A stretch of 64,000 bases of DNA from Epiperipatus broadwayi (GCA_028023455.1 JAQFVV010000049.1:5197149-5261148), one strand, 5' to 3'. Positions 1-12,722 are shown, numbered from the stretch's first letter. Made by a program: numbers and translations. Notes: a model not told the origin generated them from the letters alone.

Positions 1-212
1 TCAAGATAGTCAAACTATAATGGAGTGGAATAGTAGAATATATGAATGCCTAGTTAAGGATATACAGAGTTTAAAAGCAAGAAAAATAGAATAATGGTTA
101 TAGGGAATATGAAGATATGAATTGGCATATTGAAAAAATTGATGATGTAGATAACAAGAATGGGCAGCTTTTGAAAAAATTTTGTCAGAAGCTGAATTAG
201 AGCATTTGAAAT

Positions 213-704
213 TTGTCAAGTACTTATGAGGGACTATACACATGGTTTATAAATAATATATTTCACATAATAGATTATGTATTAGTAGAAAAAGAGAGAA
301 TGAATAAAGTATGGAAAATTAAAGTGTTTGGTAATAAAAAGAGAGCATGTAATAGTGATCATAATTTTTTATTAATAGAAATGGTTAGTAATGTGATGGA
401 AAATAGTAATAAAAGTAGAAAGGATAGTGAAAGATGTGGATGGAGAATGAACAATAAGAATAAGTTAGAAGAATATAAAATAAAACTTGAAAAAACCATG
501 GAAGAGTTGGTTGGGGATCAATATAAGGACTGGTGTGGTGAAGTAGAAAAAGTGGTAAATACAGTTTTAAGTGAGAATATTCAGAAAAATAAATGTAATA
601 GAAAAGGGAGAGTTAGTAAAAGTGTAAAAGAGAGAAAAACCATGCAGAGAATATTGTGTGCTATTAAGAACAAGAAAAGTGAAAAAGATGTTAATGTTAA
701 ATAG
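213..704 (+). pseudogene. LINE endonuclease C-terminus and basic linker (fragment)
   Basis: An open stretch of 163 codons inside LINE copy A. Near its start it reads FHIIDYVLVEK, followed about 25 residues later by CNSDHNFLLIEM. The IDYVL...SDH spacing is the C-terminal signature of exonuclease-endonuclease-phosphatase nucleases carried by APE-type LINEs; the SDH His is a catalytic residue in that family. The rest is Lys/Glu/Asn-rich and matches the linker between EN and RT in such elements. The frame upstream (1-212) still shows the preceding EN piece but has stops. It is a fragment of a dead ORF2, and the apparent Met start is accidental. Confidence 0.75.
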
Positions 705-1299
705 GAAAAGTATTTTAAAAAAAGTTGGCCAAAATAGCTAATTATAGAAAAAGAACAAAATGAAATAGAAAATTGTTGGAGGATATAAATAAAAGTGAAA
801 GAGATGGGGAACTTTTTTTTGGAAATACATTAAAGGAAGGAATGTAGGAGGGAGAGAAATAGTGTTCCTAGATGATGAGAGAATATAGAGTAGGTATAGA
901 TAACAATTAGAGACAATATTAAATAAGTATGCAATGAATATAGAAAAGATGCTAGATGTGAAGGACAGAGTGATAACAAACATAAAAGCATATAGTAATG
1001 GAAATATTAGGTTTACAAAAAATGAACTGAATGAGGTGGGGAAGAAATTAAAAAGGGGAAAGGCAAAAAGTTTAGAATGAATTTAGGATATAGGGCAAAA
1101 TTAAACCTATTATTATGTTTTAATAAGATGACACAGAAGAGAAAATTTCAAGATAGTTAGAATAATACAAGAATGAGGCTACTATTTAAAGAAAAGGGTA
1201 AGTATCATAGAAAGCTAAAAAATTATAGACAGTAATGGTAATGTCAGTGTTATATACAGTTTTCAAATAGTTGGTGGCTGGAAAGGTTGCAAAATATAT

Positions 1300-1870
1300 C
1301 AAAGAAAATAATATATTGTGAGAAATGCAAAAAGGTTTTCAACCAGATAGAAATATAGGGGATAGTTTATTTGTAGTTACACAACTTATAGAAGTTGAAA
1401 TACAGATAGACAGTCGTATATGGTCTTTATAGATATAGAGAAGGCATATGATAGAGTAAATAGAAATGGATTATCAGTAGGTTTAGTAAATTTGGGAATG
1501 GATGGAGTTTTAGTGAATCTTATTAAGAGACTGTATGAAAATAAGTGCTATATGTATCTATTAGGGAGTACAAAATCAGTTAAAGTTAAAAATATTAAAA
1601 ATAGGTTGTGACTAAGGTAAGGATGCCTTAGGTCATATAATTTCTTTTTGTTGTATTTGAGAGAAATGGAGAGAGAGCAATAGAAAGACTAGGTTGCATG
1701 GAAATATATACATTATTGAGACTTTTATTTACAGATGATGTCTTCTTGCACACAGAAAGAAGGTAGAATATATAAGTTATGCTGAGGACATACTCAAGGG
1801 TGGGTAATGAGATGGGGATTAAATTTAGTGAAAAAAAAAAGATGATTAATACTGAGAAACGATAAGACAA
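1300..1870 (+). pseudogene. LINE reverse transcriptase core, copy A (broken)
   Basis: Across two or three frames this holds successive RT motifs: QKGFQPDRNIGDSLFV (the fingers segment before motif A), then FIDIEKAYDRVNRNG (motif A, catalytic Asp kept), a variable stretch ending LYENKCYMYLLG, and then LLFTDDVFLHTE (motif C, normally FADD) followed by VGNEMGIKFSEKK, the typical motif D region. The region between the palm motifs has stops and shifts, so no functional RT can be made. The longest open piece is 1420-1611 (63 codons). The order and spacing match the better preserved copy at 30818-31312 on the minus strand. Confidence 0.8.
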
Positions 1871-2039
1871 AAATTTTTTATTGGGGGATATAAAGTTAAG
1901 TGTGGTGAATAGTTATAACTATTTGGAAATTGTCTTAAGTAATCAGAGATATTGCTTAGGTAAATGGAAGGAAAAAAAATGAAGCAAAGAAAATAAACTG
2001 ATAAAGAAATTAACAGTATTTTCTTATAAAAATTATTAT

Positions 2040-2900
2040 GTAACTAGAATTGTATGAAAGGGAACAGCAGCAGCAGGGTTAACATATGGTAATGATGCAG
2101 TATGTGTAGGTAAAGGAACATTAAATTAATTAGAAAAAAATCAAAGGAAAGTAGGAAGACATGCATTAGAAGCAAAGAAGGCAATTCAATGAGAAATCGG
2201 GTGGTCAAGTTTTTATATAAGATAAACAAAAAGCAAAATGAAAAAGTTTGATTGATTCCAGTTTATGGATAATAAGATAATAGCTAAAATAGTATTTAAT
2301 AGGGATATGAGTAAAGGGCTGGCAACAAGATGGGTTAGAAATGTGGTATGGTATGCAGAAGATTTGGATAAAGAATTTATGTCAGTATACTTATACAAAA
2401 GGTGGGATGACTGTGTTAGGAGAATTTTTTGAGTGTAATAGTTGCAAGGAATGGGATAGAAAAATAGATGCATTAATAATGAATAGGGAGTTGGAGAGAT
2501 GGAGAACTAGTAAGGAGAGTATTTAAATATTTATAAAAGTAAATGGAATATTGGGTACAAATTAATATATGATAATAGCAAGGAAAGTAATTTACTGTTT
2601 AAGAAACAGGATCTTTAGCAACAAGAGAATATACACATAAGTGAAAAAATGTGGGTGATTTACTCTGCAAGTTGTGTAAAGAAGGCATAGAAAATAGTAG
2701 GTATCTGTTAATGAAATCTAAATGTTTGCAAGTAGAAATGCCACAAATAATAAAGTTATGGGAAAATAAATATAATCAACTGGGTTATATAGAAAGCGGG
2801 TTCACCAAGTTTTTGTTAGTTTTGGAAAAGGTAAAAGGAATTTAGATATAAAGGCCATGAAGTTGACCAAGATTATGATGTGGAAATGGAATGGAGCAGA
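2040..2900 (+). pseudogene. LINE ORF2 C-terminal region with Cys-knuckle, copy A
   Basis: Downstream of the RT core, short open pieces keep LINE similarity. At 2341-2526 there is IKNLCQYTYTKGGMTVLGEF, matched in copy B by IKTLCQYFYTKGGMIVLGG at 30175-30414 on the minus strand. At 2651-2845 the reading CKLCKEGIENSRYL...KSKCL resembles the CCHC-like knuckle near the end of many LINE ORF2 proteins (the His position is not clear here). It ends ...ESGFTKFLLVLEKVKGI, and copy B has a similar ESGF segment. Frame breaks between the pieces show decay. Confidence 0.7.
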
Positions 2901-3045
2901 ATAGAAAAATATATGAGAAAAACTTGGGGCAGGAAATGAAAAGGGAAGGTAAATTGGCTAACAGATTTCTCTGGGCATGGTAGCTGAAAAATTCATGACT
3001 CCAATAAAGGTGAGGTCACACAATGCATTTCATTGCATCATCTCA

Positions 3046-6000
3046 TGTATTATTGTATTGTCTTATGGAGGTGATTTGTTTATTATTAATATTCTTAGCC
3101 AAGTAATAGGGGGCTTATAGTGAATAAATAACAGAGTTCTAAAATATATAAATACTGAATTGGAATCAGATTTCCATAACCATTCAAGATGACTTGGATT
3201 TAAAATCTTAAGCTGATTAGAATTTCACATTTTAAAATTCATTAATAAGCAGAGTTAAAGTGAATTTCTGGATGTTTGGCTGCATGACTTATAACTCTGT
3301 ATCTTGAAACATTATTGATAAAGATAAAATTCAGAAATTTATTTGAGAATGAGGATTTGAATACAGTAAAGTGTCCAATAATTATTGATTACTCAGTTTA
3401 ATAATAGATTGTTCTCAAGTAGAGATATGGTCTTGTTTAACCATATTGTTATATATTGATTAGAAATTAATACAATAAAGATTGTAGTGTGGTTATCATT
3501 ATAAAATATACAATTAAGTGCAATTATTTTAAAAAATATATTTCTCTAGTTTTTTGATTTGCAAAATTGTTAATTTCATTATTCTAATTTAATGTTCACA
3601 TAATTTATATTCAAATTTAATAATGTCTATAACTTTTTATGTAAATAAAGACTGGCTATTAAATATGTGGCACTGAGAATATATAATAATATTTATGAAA
3701 AAAAAATATCTTCATAATTGCATACTATAAAAATTCTTTAGAAATCAGATATCCTACTACCATATTAATAAACTTGTAAATCTTGGTTTCTTATATTAAT
3801 ATAATCTATTAATCGGATAAAAAAATCCACTTTTATCTGCTGTCTAAAATTTTATATGTTTAGCAAATCAATTATTGATATTTTATAAGGGTGACAAATT
3901 ATATGAGATGTGATATTAATAGAGCCTCACACTATCCAGATAAGAATTTTAGTTCACACTGCACATTTAAGTTTTATTAATTGCAACAATTTGTGATTAA
4001 TTAACCATTTATAGAATTGTTAAAATTATCAAAACTTATATTTGCGTTGGCATATGAAATTATAGGCTGATGAGATAACAGATTTGCTAAAGTTTCTGCT
4101 AATGTGATATTTCACCACAATAAAGTAGCAATGACTGATCTATTTCATATATAATAAATTGAAAACTATATAAATGTTGCTTCATAATTATGTGCACATT
4201 GATATATGGGCATCATTTGCAAGTTTATTAAAATGATTCTATAAAGTCTGACTTCTAACAGAATTTTATAGTATATCCATATAAAAATTATTACTTTGTA
4301 AGTATTATTCTATATTCACCAAAAAGTTATTGTTAAATAAAACAAGCTTTCTTGAATGTAAAAGTTTGTACTAAAAGTTAATTTACTTAAAACGTATTTT
4401 ATAATTGTCAGTTATAAAATTTAAAAATAAATTTAGCACAACATGTAACAGCTTTAAAACTGAAAATTTCTGATAAAATAACCAAAATATATAATTATAA
4501 AATTACAGCCATTTTCAAAATCCTTATTGGTTATAAACTATATTTTTCTAACGATTCACAATTTAAATCAATTTCTATTTGTAATTTTGTTGTAGGAAGA
4601 ATATAATTTGACAAATATGTTTAGAAATTTAATTTATATAGTATTACACATTACTCATTCAAATTTTTATAAAATTTGAAAATTTCTGGGTGCAGAGCTC
4701 AAAATGACAATCTTTCATATATAAAAAGCTATTTTAAAATTTATCAGAGTAAAAAGTTTTAATGTCAGCCTTAATGAATCATAAAATTGAATATCAAAAT
4801 TATTATTGGGCCGAAGGATAAGGCCTTTGACTGTGGGAAATATATATATAATATTTAAAAATTTAGTTTTCCTGTACTGCGTTCATTTATAACAAAATGG
4901 TCTGCTGCAGAATCTTTGCGAATATTAAATTATTGATCGAAAGTAGAATAAATATCTAAGAACTTTTAAGCTTATTAAATATTTTTAAATATTTTTTATT
5001 AAATGTGATTTTAAAAAGATTAATTTTAATTTTATTTCCGAAATAAATGTTCAAAAGTGTAAGTCATGATAAAAGGATTTAGCTGGAAATTTAAAACAGA
5101 TTAATAAAACTTTTTTCCACTTTAACAAAAAATTCACCATTAATTATTAAAAGTTTTAAAAAATAATTTGCTTTAAATAAAACTTTACTATTTAAAGGGC
5201 GGCAAAAATTTAAATTTATTGTGCATTTCAATACTGTTCATATCTAAGTATATGTTGAACATCGGTTAAATGTCTCTAACCATGTACTCAACAGAAGTAA
5301 CTTGAGCGTTTATATTGTTTGAGGCACGTATAGGATCTACAATATAAGTAGGAAAAAATATTGAAATCTGAATTAAAGAAGTAGACATTGGTTGATAAAA
5401 TTAATGTATATATTTAATCTATTATGTAATATTAATATATATATATATCGGTGATTAGAGCTGGCTCTCTCATTAGACAAACCAGCAGCTGATTGACAGA
5501 GGTTTCAGTGACGGGTACGTTACTGATATTTGGAGATCACAGTTTGATACAAAATCGGTGATTTTGTAAAGATAATTAATAAATTTTGTCCTTTTTATAT
5601 TTTCTATAAATATTTGTTGCTAAAACCTGAAGTTAGCAAAAATATTCTATTTATCTATTAACATGCCATTGCACTTTATAATTTTAAAATTTTCTGTTCT
5701 TGTTTTTTATTGGACGAACATTCGACGTTGTTTACATAAATGCTAACCACATTTCTACAATGTTTTTTTTTTCCAATTGGTCATTTTGTTTGGTCTAAAA
5801 CATCAGTGCATTAGTATTATGAATCATACTTGATGAATATTGATAATATATCATTTATAATATATACACATAGATGTGTGTGTGTCTATGTGTATAATCA
5901 AGTGTTTTTATAGTTTATTGCTGATGAATCTATAAGAAGTTTAAGTGCAATGAGCGATTTATCTAGATTTGACCCAAGAGTCGTTAACTCCAGAATCTCT

Positions 6001-7095
6001 AATCTACAACTGAACCAAGCAATTTAGAGTAGTGATTAATAATAAAGTTGTTTAAAGACAATCATTGTAAATTAATAACAAAATGAATTAATATAAAAGA
6101 TTGTATGAGCTTATTAATATTTACGATGTAGTTACAATTCTGGAATAAATTTTATTAAGAAAATATAAACAACCATAAATAATTATCAGATATACTTTCA
6201 AAATTAAAACTTTATTTACACATTAGAGTAGATACAAGAGAAATCAATAATAGCATAAAAATAGGTCAAAAAGAAAAGTTTCAATGAATACATATAAATG
6301 TGGTATGCAAACCATGTATATAGAAAAATCAAAAGTTGTACTAGATCAATAAGATAGTCTCAAGAGCTGCAAAAAAAATATGATAGGCAAATTAATGCAA
6401 GTATGAAAGAAAACATAAATAAATAAATAAAAATAAAATCAAAGATTACACTAATACCTTAAGGCAGTGCAACACATGCATAATTTGCTAGGGATATAAA
6501 GTAAGTCAAACCTATATATAAGGTTTAAAATTTCATTGATTAATGACTATCTTGGCCCAAAGGCCAATGAGGACCATAACAATATTTACAAGTTGATATA
6601 TAAAAGGGACTATTGAGAATCGTTAATTAAGATATATAGGTAAATTAATTACACAGTATGGAACTAATGCAAAATTTATGTATTAAATACATAGGATGTA
6701 TGAAAGATCTACATAGTTAAAGTTTAAATTATTATTAGATGAAAGATGGGATATATTATTTATTCAGCAGATGGGAGAAAGTTCAAGTCTTAGGCCTAAG
6801 AATTATGTGAATTAAGTCTATAGCCTCATCTGGCTCCGGGTTTGGTCAGTTAGCCAAGGCTGACAAGTTCATTTATCTTCATCTTTTATCTTGTAGAAGG
6901 ACTTTAAAAATAGATTGACCACTGAGTCATCAGAGCCATGATCAAATATCATGCTACATCTGGTGGTCCAAATTGAGAAGTTAATGAAAGTGGCCAGTCT
7001 TATTGTTCTGAATTGATGCTTTTTAATTGCGGTCTTAAAAGTTGATCATAGCACTGGTAGCTGAATATCAGCATGCTTTTGAAAAAAATATAAAA
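3046..7095. other. AT-rich stretch without recognised genes
   Basis: No coding signature, RNA gene or transposon domain is recognised. Composition is mainly A/T homopolymer-like sequence. About 5200-6050 is slightly richer in G/C (for example around 5455-5530) but shows no open frame of note. Near 5863-5896 lies a perfect 12 bp inverted repeat, listed separately. Confidence 0.6.
5863..5896. repeat. Perfect 12 bp hairpin with TG-rich loop
   Basis: TATACACATAGA at 5863-5874 is the exact reverse complement of TCTATGTGTATA at 5885-5896, with a 10 base GT loop. Probably grown out of a simple TA/TG tract; no function is inferred. Confidence 0.7.
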
Positions 7096-7099
7096 CATT

Positions 7100-7168
7100 G
7101 ACCTTATGGTGTAGTGGTAGAGCATTTACCTGTAATGCTCATGACCTAAGTTCAAATCTGATTGAATA
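7100..7168 (+). mobile_element. tRNA-like sequence, probable SINE head
   Basis: It reads like a tRNA 5' half: ATGGTGTAGTGGTAGAGC matches an A box, then GAGCATT-TACCTGT-AATGCTC gives a 7 bp stem with a 7 base loop in the anticodon-arm position, and AAGTTCAAATCTG sits where a B box belongs. The T arm and acceptor arm do not pair well and the base after the stem is not the expected U33, so it is not a plausible working tRNA. A T-rich tract follows at 7182-7188. It differs from the six-copy SINE family elsewhere in the window. No target duplication was found. Confidence 0.45.
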
Positions 7169-7169
7169 A

Positions 7170-8337
7170 AGCTAAAAACTTTTTTTCAAATTCCAATCAA
7201 ACTTGTGATTTTTATTTTTTATACCATCTAACATATGGCTCAATTAATTATCCAATATTGATAATCAAATTTATATAGAGCCATTCATAGGTAAAAAAAA
7301 TATCAAACTGTAATGAAAAATTAGAAAATCTGTTAAGTAATATCTTCTCATTCGCTATTCCTCTGTGACATGTTATTTTTATTACTTATAAAATTTGTTT
7401 TTTTTTAATTAATTATATTTTACTAATTTTAGTTTGTTAGCAGTACAGCTTTGTTTTATGTTTATTGAAGGTAATAATTGAAATTATCAGAAAATTACTG
7501 AGTTCATTTGTTATTTAATGTTCTACATAAACAATAGTAGCTTTCTACCTAGTGCACACAACCTATTATAGTCATTAGTAATAAGTAAATACTACTATAA
7601 AGTCAAAATTTAAAACTGTTTTCAAAAGAGGATTTAAATGCACTAGTATCTGATAATCACCAATTACCCAAACTTACAATAGATGGCATTTAATAGTAAG
7701 CTAAAGAATGAAGTGATGTTGTTTGTATTAACATCTAATGTTCTAACCATAGCATACATTTTGAAAACATTGTGTCAAGTCAATCTAAATATTCAGATAT
7801 TAAAATTATATTTAATGGGTTGACAAACCACGAAAGACTTCCAGTAGACATCATCAAATGTTTTTAGTTATTTAATTACATCAATCAGTTACAGATAGCA
7901 AAAATATGGATACACAAATATAGTTTTATTAAAATTTAATCATCAAGAGTGAAACTTGCTGCTCTCATAATTATAATAGCTTCCCCAAATAAATAAAACA
8001 AATATAAAATATTTAATAAGCCAAAAACTAATGTATTAATTTTAATCTAGATATAGACTTTGAATTTTAATTAAAAATAATATATCTATTTTTATTTATC
8101 ACAGGCATTTGGTATAACTTATTCTAGTTTATTTCTTTTTTTGCCACGGTAATACTTTAAATACAATTTACTGCCGAATATGAATTTATATTTTATAAAA
8201 ACCCTTAATTAATTTGTATAACTTCTTATCACTTTTTAAAATTCATAAAAAAAAATAATTTTAATTCTTCAATTTTTTTTTACAGTCTTTAAATAATAGC
8301 ATGGTTTTATTTTCAGTGTAATATAATCACATGTAAT
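7170..8337. other. AT-rich stretch without recognised genes
   Basis: Nothing recognisable. A phrase near 7665-7690 (ATTACCCAAACTTACAATAG) resembles phrases near 28155-28185 and 50315-50335, which may mark a dispersed repeat too old to delimit. Confidence 0.5.
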
Positions 8338-8993
8338 TAGAGGGAATTTGAATATAGACTTTCAAGCTCTCTTTATCTATCCATTCCAGCTTATATATTC
8401 AATAAACATGACCACATACATCTGAAAAAGGTAAATGGATCTTCAATATACATATTCATGTGAATCAGGACTCATCAGTTTGTCCAGATTACCATCTCCC
8501 ATATATATATATATTGTAACGATATATATATATATATATCGTTATAATATATATATATAATCAGTGCTCATTTATATTAAGATAGAAAATTCTCAAACTT
8601 TAATGAACAGGCATCAATCCTCTTCACTCTACAACTTTTCAGGTTAGAGTGATTTAAAGTCAACCTAGGTATGACAGCACTATGGTCATCAACAAGCGCT
8701 TTGAGCATTCTATCATCAGATTTTCAATAAAATGAATGGCTGGAGTGTGGAGAAAACTGAATCCTGTCCATTAAAGTTTGAAAATTTTCTATGTTAATAT
8801 AAATTAAACACTGATTATACATATGTGTGTGGGAGATGATGATCTGGACTAAATGATGAGTGCTGGTTCTATATAAAATACATATACCATAGTTCATTTA
8901 TCTTTTTCAAATGTATGTGGCCATGTGTATCAGTTATATAAGATAGATGGATATCTGAAGAGAGCTTGAAAATATATGTTCAAATCCCCTCTT
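8338..8993. mobile_element. Foldback element, family FB1, copy a
   Basis: Two arms of about 300 bp, reverse complements with moderate divergence, meet near 8650-8690. The left end reads AGGGAATTTGAATATAGACT and the right end is its degenerate complement (GTTCAAATCCCCT near 8980-8990). The arms share further blocks: a CTCATCAGTTTGTCCAGATT segment, ATAATCAGTGCTCA, and a block beginning YATTAAGATAG. No transposase is present. Long inverted repeats without coding capacity are typical of foldback or MITE-like DNA elements mobilised in trans; that mechanism is inferred. The left arm carries a 32 bp palindromic insertion at 8515-8546. Confidence 0.8.
8515..8546. repeat. 32 bp palindromic micro-insertion with LTR-like ends
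   Basis: TGTAACG, nine AT dinucleotides, then CGTTATA, flanked on both sides by ATAT. The ends are the same as the termini of the LTR element at 53362-57040 (TGTAACG...CGTTACA), which is also flanked by ATAT. The corresponding position in other FB1 arms lacks it. It may be a remnant of that insertion system, or chance growth of an AT palindrome. Confidence 0.6.
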
Positions 8994-9438
8994 TATACAA
9001 AATAGTTAAGTAAAATCTATTTTAAAGAGATTTTATTATAGAATAGATTGTAGACAAATTTTAGAGGAAACTGTTATAAACTCATATTTTATAAAAATAT
9101 TAATATGATATAGAATGAAAAAATAATACATAAGAATGCCTAGTGTTATTTTATTTTTTTTATTTTTTTTGATGTATTTTATTTTAATTTAAATAGAAAA
9201 TCAGTATAGTATATTAATAAATCACTTGTGAATTTATATGCATATTAAATACAATTTGATAATTAGAAAGCTTTTACTATTGTTTTTCTTGTTTCTGCTG
9301 TTGCAATACTCTTTGCTCTGAAATAGGCTATTTAAAAAAATGTTTCATTTTTTTTACTTACATTGTTATAAAAAACTTTTATATAATTTTCTATATATAT
9401 TTGCAATAATTAGTATTTATTTATATTTGATAGTAAGG
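8994..9438. other. AT-rich stretch without recognised genes
   Basis: No gene, RNA or repeat family recognised apart from T-rich runs near 9150-9175. Confidence 0.5.
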
Positions 9439-9451
9439 ACCTTTATTAGAT

Positions 9452-9557
9452 TTTTTTTTTCATGTGTCATAGCATCAGCCGGGAAGTGAACCCGCTAATC
9501 CGGGACAACTGCTTATAAAGCAGCCGTCACTGACCTCTCAACCACCAATGCTTGACA
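9452..9557 (-). mobile_element. tRNA-derived SINE, copy 1
   Basis: On the minus strand the body opens GCATTGGTGGTTGAGAGG (A box region), has a CTGC...GCAG anticodon-like stem, then GCGGGTTCACTTCCCGGC (B box and T arm), ends GCTATGACACATG and then A's. Flanking ACCTTTATTAGAT (9439-9451) and ACCTTTATTCGAT (9558-9570) form a 13 bp target duplication with one mismatch. tRNA-derived SINEs are transcribed by RNA polymerase III from the internal A and B boxes and copied by a LINE RT in trans. This one has almost no sequence beyond the tRNA part. Confidence 0.88.
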
Positions 9558-9885
9558 ACCTTTATTCGATTTGGAACAAAGTAAAACATATCATCTTGAT
9601 AATTGTAATCAAATAAGTAAAGATAATAATGAAACTGTATAACTGTAGTTGTGTAATTTTCATGAACAGTGATGAAGGTCACATCATTCTGAAATCATAT
9701 TTTTATTTCTACAATCATCATAGTGATAGTCATCTGTGCAATCCACAAAAATCTGGAAACTTTAATCATTAGATCAAAAGAGCTAGATATTTACTTACCT
9801 AACATAATTGGTGGACTTTTCTATGATTTGTGTTATCTAAAAAAGTTTTCAGGATTTACGTAGTTTGGGGCTCAAAAAGGTATTG

Positions 9886-10122
9886 GAATGTTTTTTTCCC
9901 CAAGACATAGTAATTTTGAACTGCAAACACCATTTAGACAACCTCATTAAGAATGAATTGTATGATAAACAAATATAAAATTCAAAAAGTAAATAGAAAG
10001 TGTTTTTTTTTTCCCAAAATGTTGAACTACAAACGCTATCGTTTAGACAACATCATTAAAGATGAGACATATGGCAAACATAAAAATTTTGAAATGTATT
10101 TAAAAAAGTAAATAGAATGTGG
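9886..10122 (+). repeat. Tandem duplication, unit about 115 bp
   Basis: Unit 1 (9886-10000) and unit 2 (10001-10122) share a T-run followed by CCC, then GAACTRCAAACRC, TTTAGACAACMTCATTAA, and an AAAAAGTAAATAGAA block at the end. Divergence is substantial, so the event is old. Confidence 0.7.
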
Positions 10123-11859
10123 AAAAAGTAAAGGTATTCTAAATACAAACAAGTTTAGTTGTATTAACAGAAGGTTAAAAAGAGTTTAAATAATAGTGTC
10201 ACTGAAATTTATGACATTTAATACTAGCATGTTGAAAAAATAAATAAAGAGAGCAAGAAGTGAATTATAAAAAAAAGTGATGAAAAACTACCATCAAGTA
10301 TTGAGTAAATTCTAGAAGAAAAATGAAAAAGGACAAAAAAAGTGAATGCCAAAAATCACTTAAAGCTATGAACTCAGCAAACTTTGAGTAAATGCCAAAA
10401 TGACGGAATAAAATAATTTGAATATTGGTCAATGAAATATTTCTAATGCTGACATTTCACCACTGCTTGGCATTTTATGAACTCAGGAGCAGTAAAATAT
10501 TCTATTATATTTTTGAATCAATGATCGTAATTTTTTCCATTTTATGGGTAATAAAAAATGAGAGTTTAAAATAGGTCATAAATTCTTTGTTTTTATTATA
10601 TATGTAGGTTTAAATATTCAGACATGCAACCGTCTCCACTCGACATACACATCTACATACGTATGACATGGATGAAAGAAATAAAAAAGTTTGCTTAAAG
10701 TGATGTGAAGAAAAGAAGCTATGGATGAAACGCTCTTGCTTGAGTTACTTTACTCCTGCAGTGGATCAATAACGGTTGAAATATTACTAATATACGTTGA
10801 CATAAAAGAACTTCAATTATTGTTTAATTAAAACAGTTTTAGGTTTATATATATTTTCCGTATGTGGTTCGATTTAGATTGTAATGAGCTTCCTTTAACC
10901 TTCGTATGAATGGTTTTGATGCTTAAAATTAAGGCTGACCAAAATCCTTTTTTGATGCTTTTCTTTCAAGTTATAATATTTCCACGTCCTTTCCCCATCC
11001 CTATTTTTAAAAAAAATTAGGATTATTTAAATCTTTTTAATTCAAGGTCCCTTCCCGTGTTTTCTTATCAGTTGAGTGAAGGAAATAATAATTTCCTTCT
11101 TTTGCTAGCTGCCCTGACTCACTTCTGCATAATATTATCTTTTGTTGCTCTATGTTTAGCTTTCACACTCTGCAATACATTTTAAATATATATATATTGA
11201 TGAAAATTAATTTTCCTAAGTAGAGAATATTAGAGCTGTTTATTTTAATAATAACCACAAAGTTTTACTGAATGCACAATAATTAAATAGTTAGATAAAT
11301 ACACTATTAATTAGATTATTAAAAATAATATTCTGCAAAATAGAAGATTGTTCTATTAAAATGTATATCAGGAGATAAAGAGCTTCGGAGAAACAATATC
11401 AAATTAGTTTCAATAAATATGTTTTGTTTTGTTTTTAGTTTCAAAGAATAATTTATTGATAGCACAAAGTTAAATTGCACAAAGCTATTTTTTTTATATA
11501 TATTGTACAGCTGTTTGTTTTTTTTTATTTATTTAGGGACACATTAGTCCCAGATATTTGATGTAAAGTACTGGTAAGTTAGGGTTTTCGTAGAAAAGTA
11601 GGATAGGCTGCTTTTTTATTAAAGAAAATTAAAGATAAATGTAAAATGTTTGGAAAGTTATTATATACTGTGTATTCGAAATGCACGCATTCGAAATACA
11701 ACAAACAAAATAATAAATAATAAGAATATCGAACAGTCTGCTATAGTTTCCTATGGTTAACTTCACCCAATGAGATATTGCTACAGACATAACATACTCT
11801 ATATATATAGTTCTGTTTGGTTCAAACCCCCCAACACACTTTAAGACTGACTGCTTTAA

Positions 11860-12170
11860 AGATGGTTATCACAGGCCTCAGTTTCTCAAACACTTTGGCC
11901 CTTGTCCAGTTCAGTTGCACACAAATACATTTGGCTTTGTAATAGAGTCCTGCAATCATCACTATGAGCTTCTTTCAGCTGCAATTACTTCCATCTCTCT
12001 GCAATTGTTTACTTGGTAAACTCACTGGAAATCTGCTGGAAAATCAACTCTTCACATCTAGCTGCTATCCTGATGGTTTCATCTGGCCCTGTTTTTTCAA
12101 ATGCTTTGGAGCTTTTCAGTTGTTGCCCGTGAACACATTTTCACTGTAGAGCACTGCACACCCACTAAAT
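11860..12170 (+). repeat. Two degenerate tandem units in a G/C-richer island
   Basis: CTCAAACACTTTGGCCCTTG (11884-11903) and TTCAAATGCTTTGGAGCTTT (12097-12116) each lead to a CAGTT...CACA(C)A...TGTA(A)TAGAGYMCTGCA block (ending near 11954 and 12157). The period is about 210 bp. The island is clearly richer in G and C than its surroundings. Its origin is unknown. Confidence 0.4.
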
Positions 12171-12722
12171 CAACTGTCATTTATATTTCTCTGCAAAATA
12201 AACCAGAAAAATGAACCACACACCTTGTTGCTTACTCTATTTATAGTTTTTTTTTATCATGTGATGTAATTCATCTTAGTTTATAATTATTCACACAATT
12301 ACTTACTTATTTCCATATACAGTAATGTTTTAGGTCTATACAATTAATTGGTGTCCTAGGAATTCATTTTCATAAAAGATAATTTATAAAGTCAATTCCA
12401 TTAATTAATTAGTCTCTTATCAAGAAATATTGATAATCAGCAAATATTTTTTGGAATTTATTGATGCAATGTTTTTATTGCAATTATCATAAATTTAATC
12501 ATTAATTAAATCTAACATTTATTCGCAAGTGATCTAAAATGTATTTCTACTTTTTCTGGAGTGCAGACTCTTATAACTAAGTTAATGTAAATATTTTTAC
12601 AAAAATCACATTATGTGTAAATAAAAATAGAATAATGCAATTTAGTGTTTCAAATTCATCAATTTTTAAAACGCGCTTGAACATGGTGGTAATCAAACTT
12701 TGTGCAAAGAATTCTAAACAAG

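Larger units (their letters stand above)
1..3045 (+). mobile_element. Decayed APE-type non-LTR retrotransposon (LINE), copy A
   Basis: A LINE whose 5' part lies beyond the window edge. Reading left to right with frame changes: the end of an AP-type endonuclease (a degenerate GDMN-like stretch near 90-130, then an SDH motif near 350-365), a basic linker, a reverse transcriptase core (about 1190-2000) and a C-terminal part with a Cys-rich knuckle (about 2650-2800). Many stops and frameshifts show it is dead. The same protein segments and similar 3' DNA occur on the minus strand at 29640-31856, so both belong to one family. In established LINE biology the endonuclease nicks target DNA and the RT copies the element RNA at the nick. 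The 3' end is set where similarity to the other copy fades; no clear poly(A) is seen. The clade (CR1, Jockey, I and so on) cannot be settled by eye. Confidence 0.85.
9571..12709. other. AT-rich stretch; small duplications only
   Basis: No gene recognised. It holds a tandem duplication at 9886-10122 and a relatively G/C-rich segment at 11750-12210 with two loosely similar units; both are listed separately. The 61-codon open frame at 11964-12149 shows no family signature. Confidence 0.5.
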
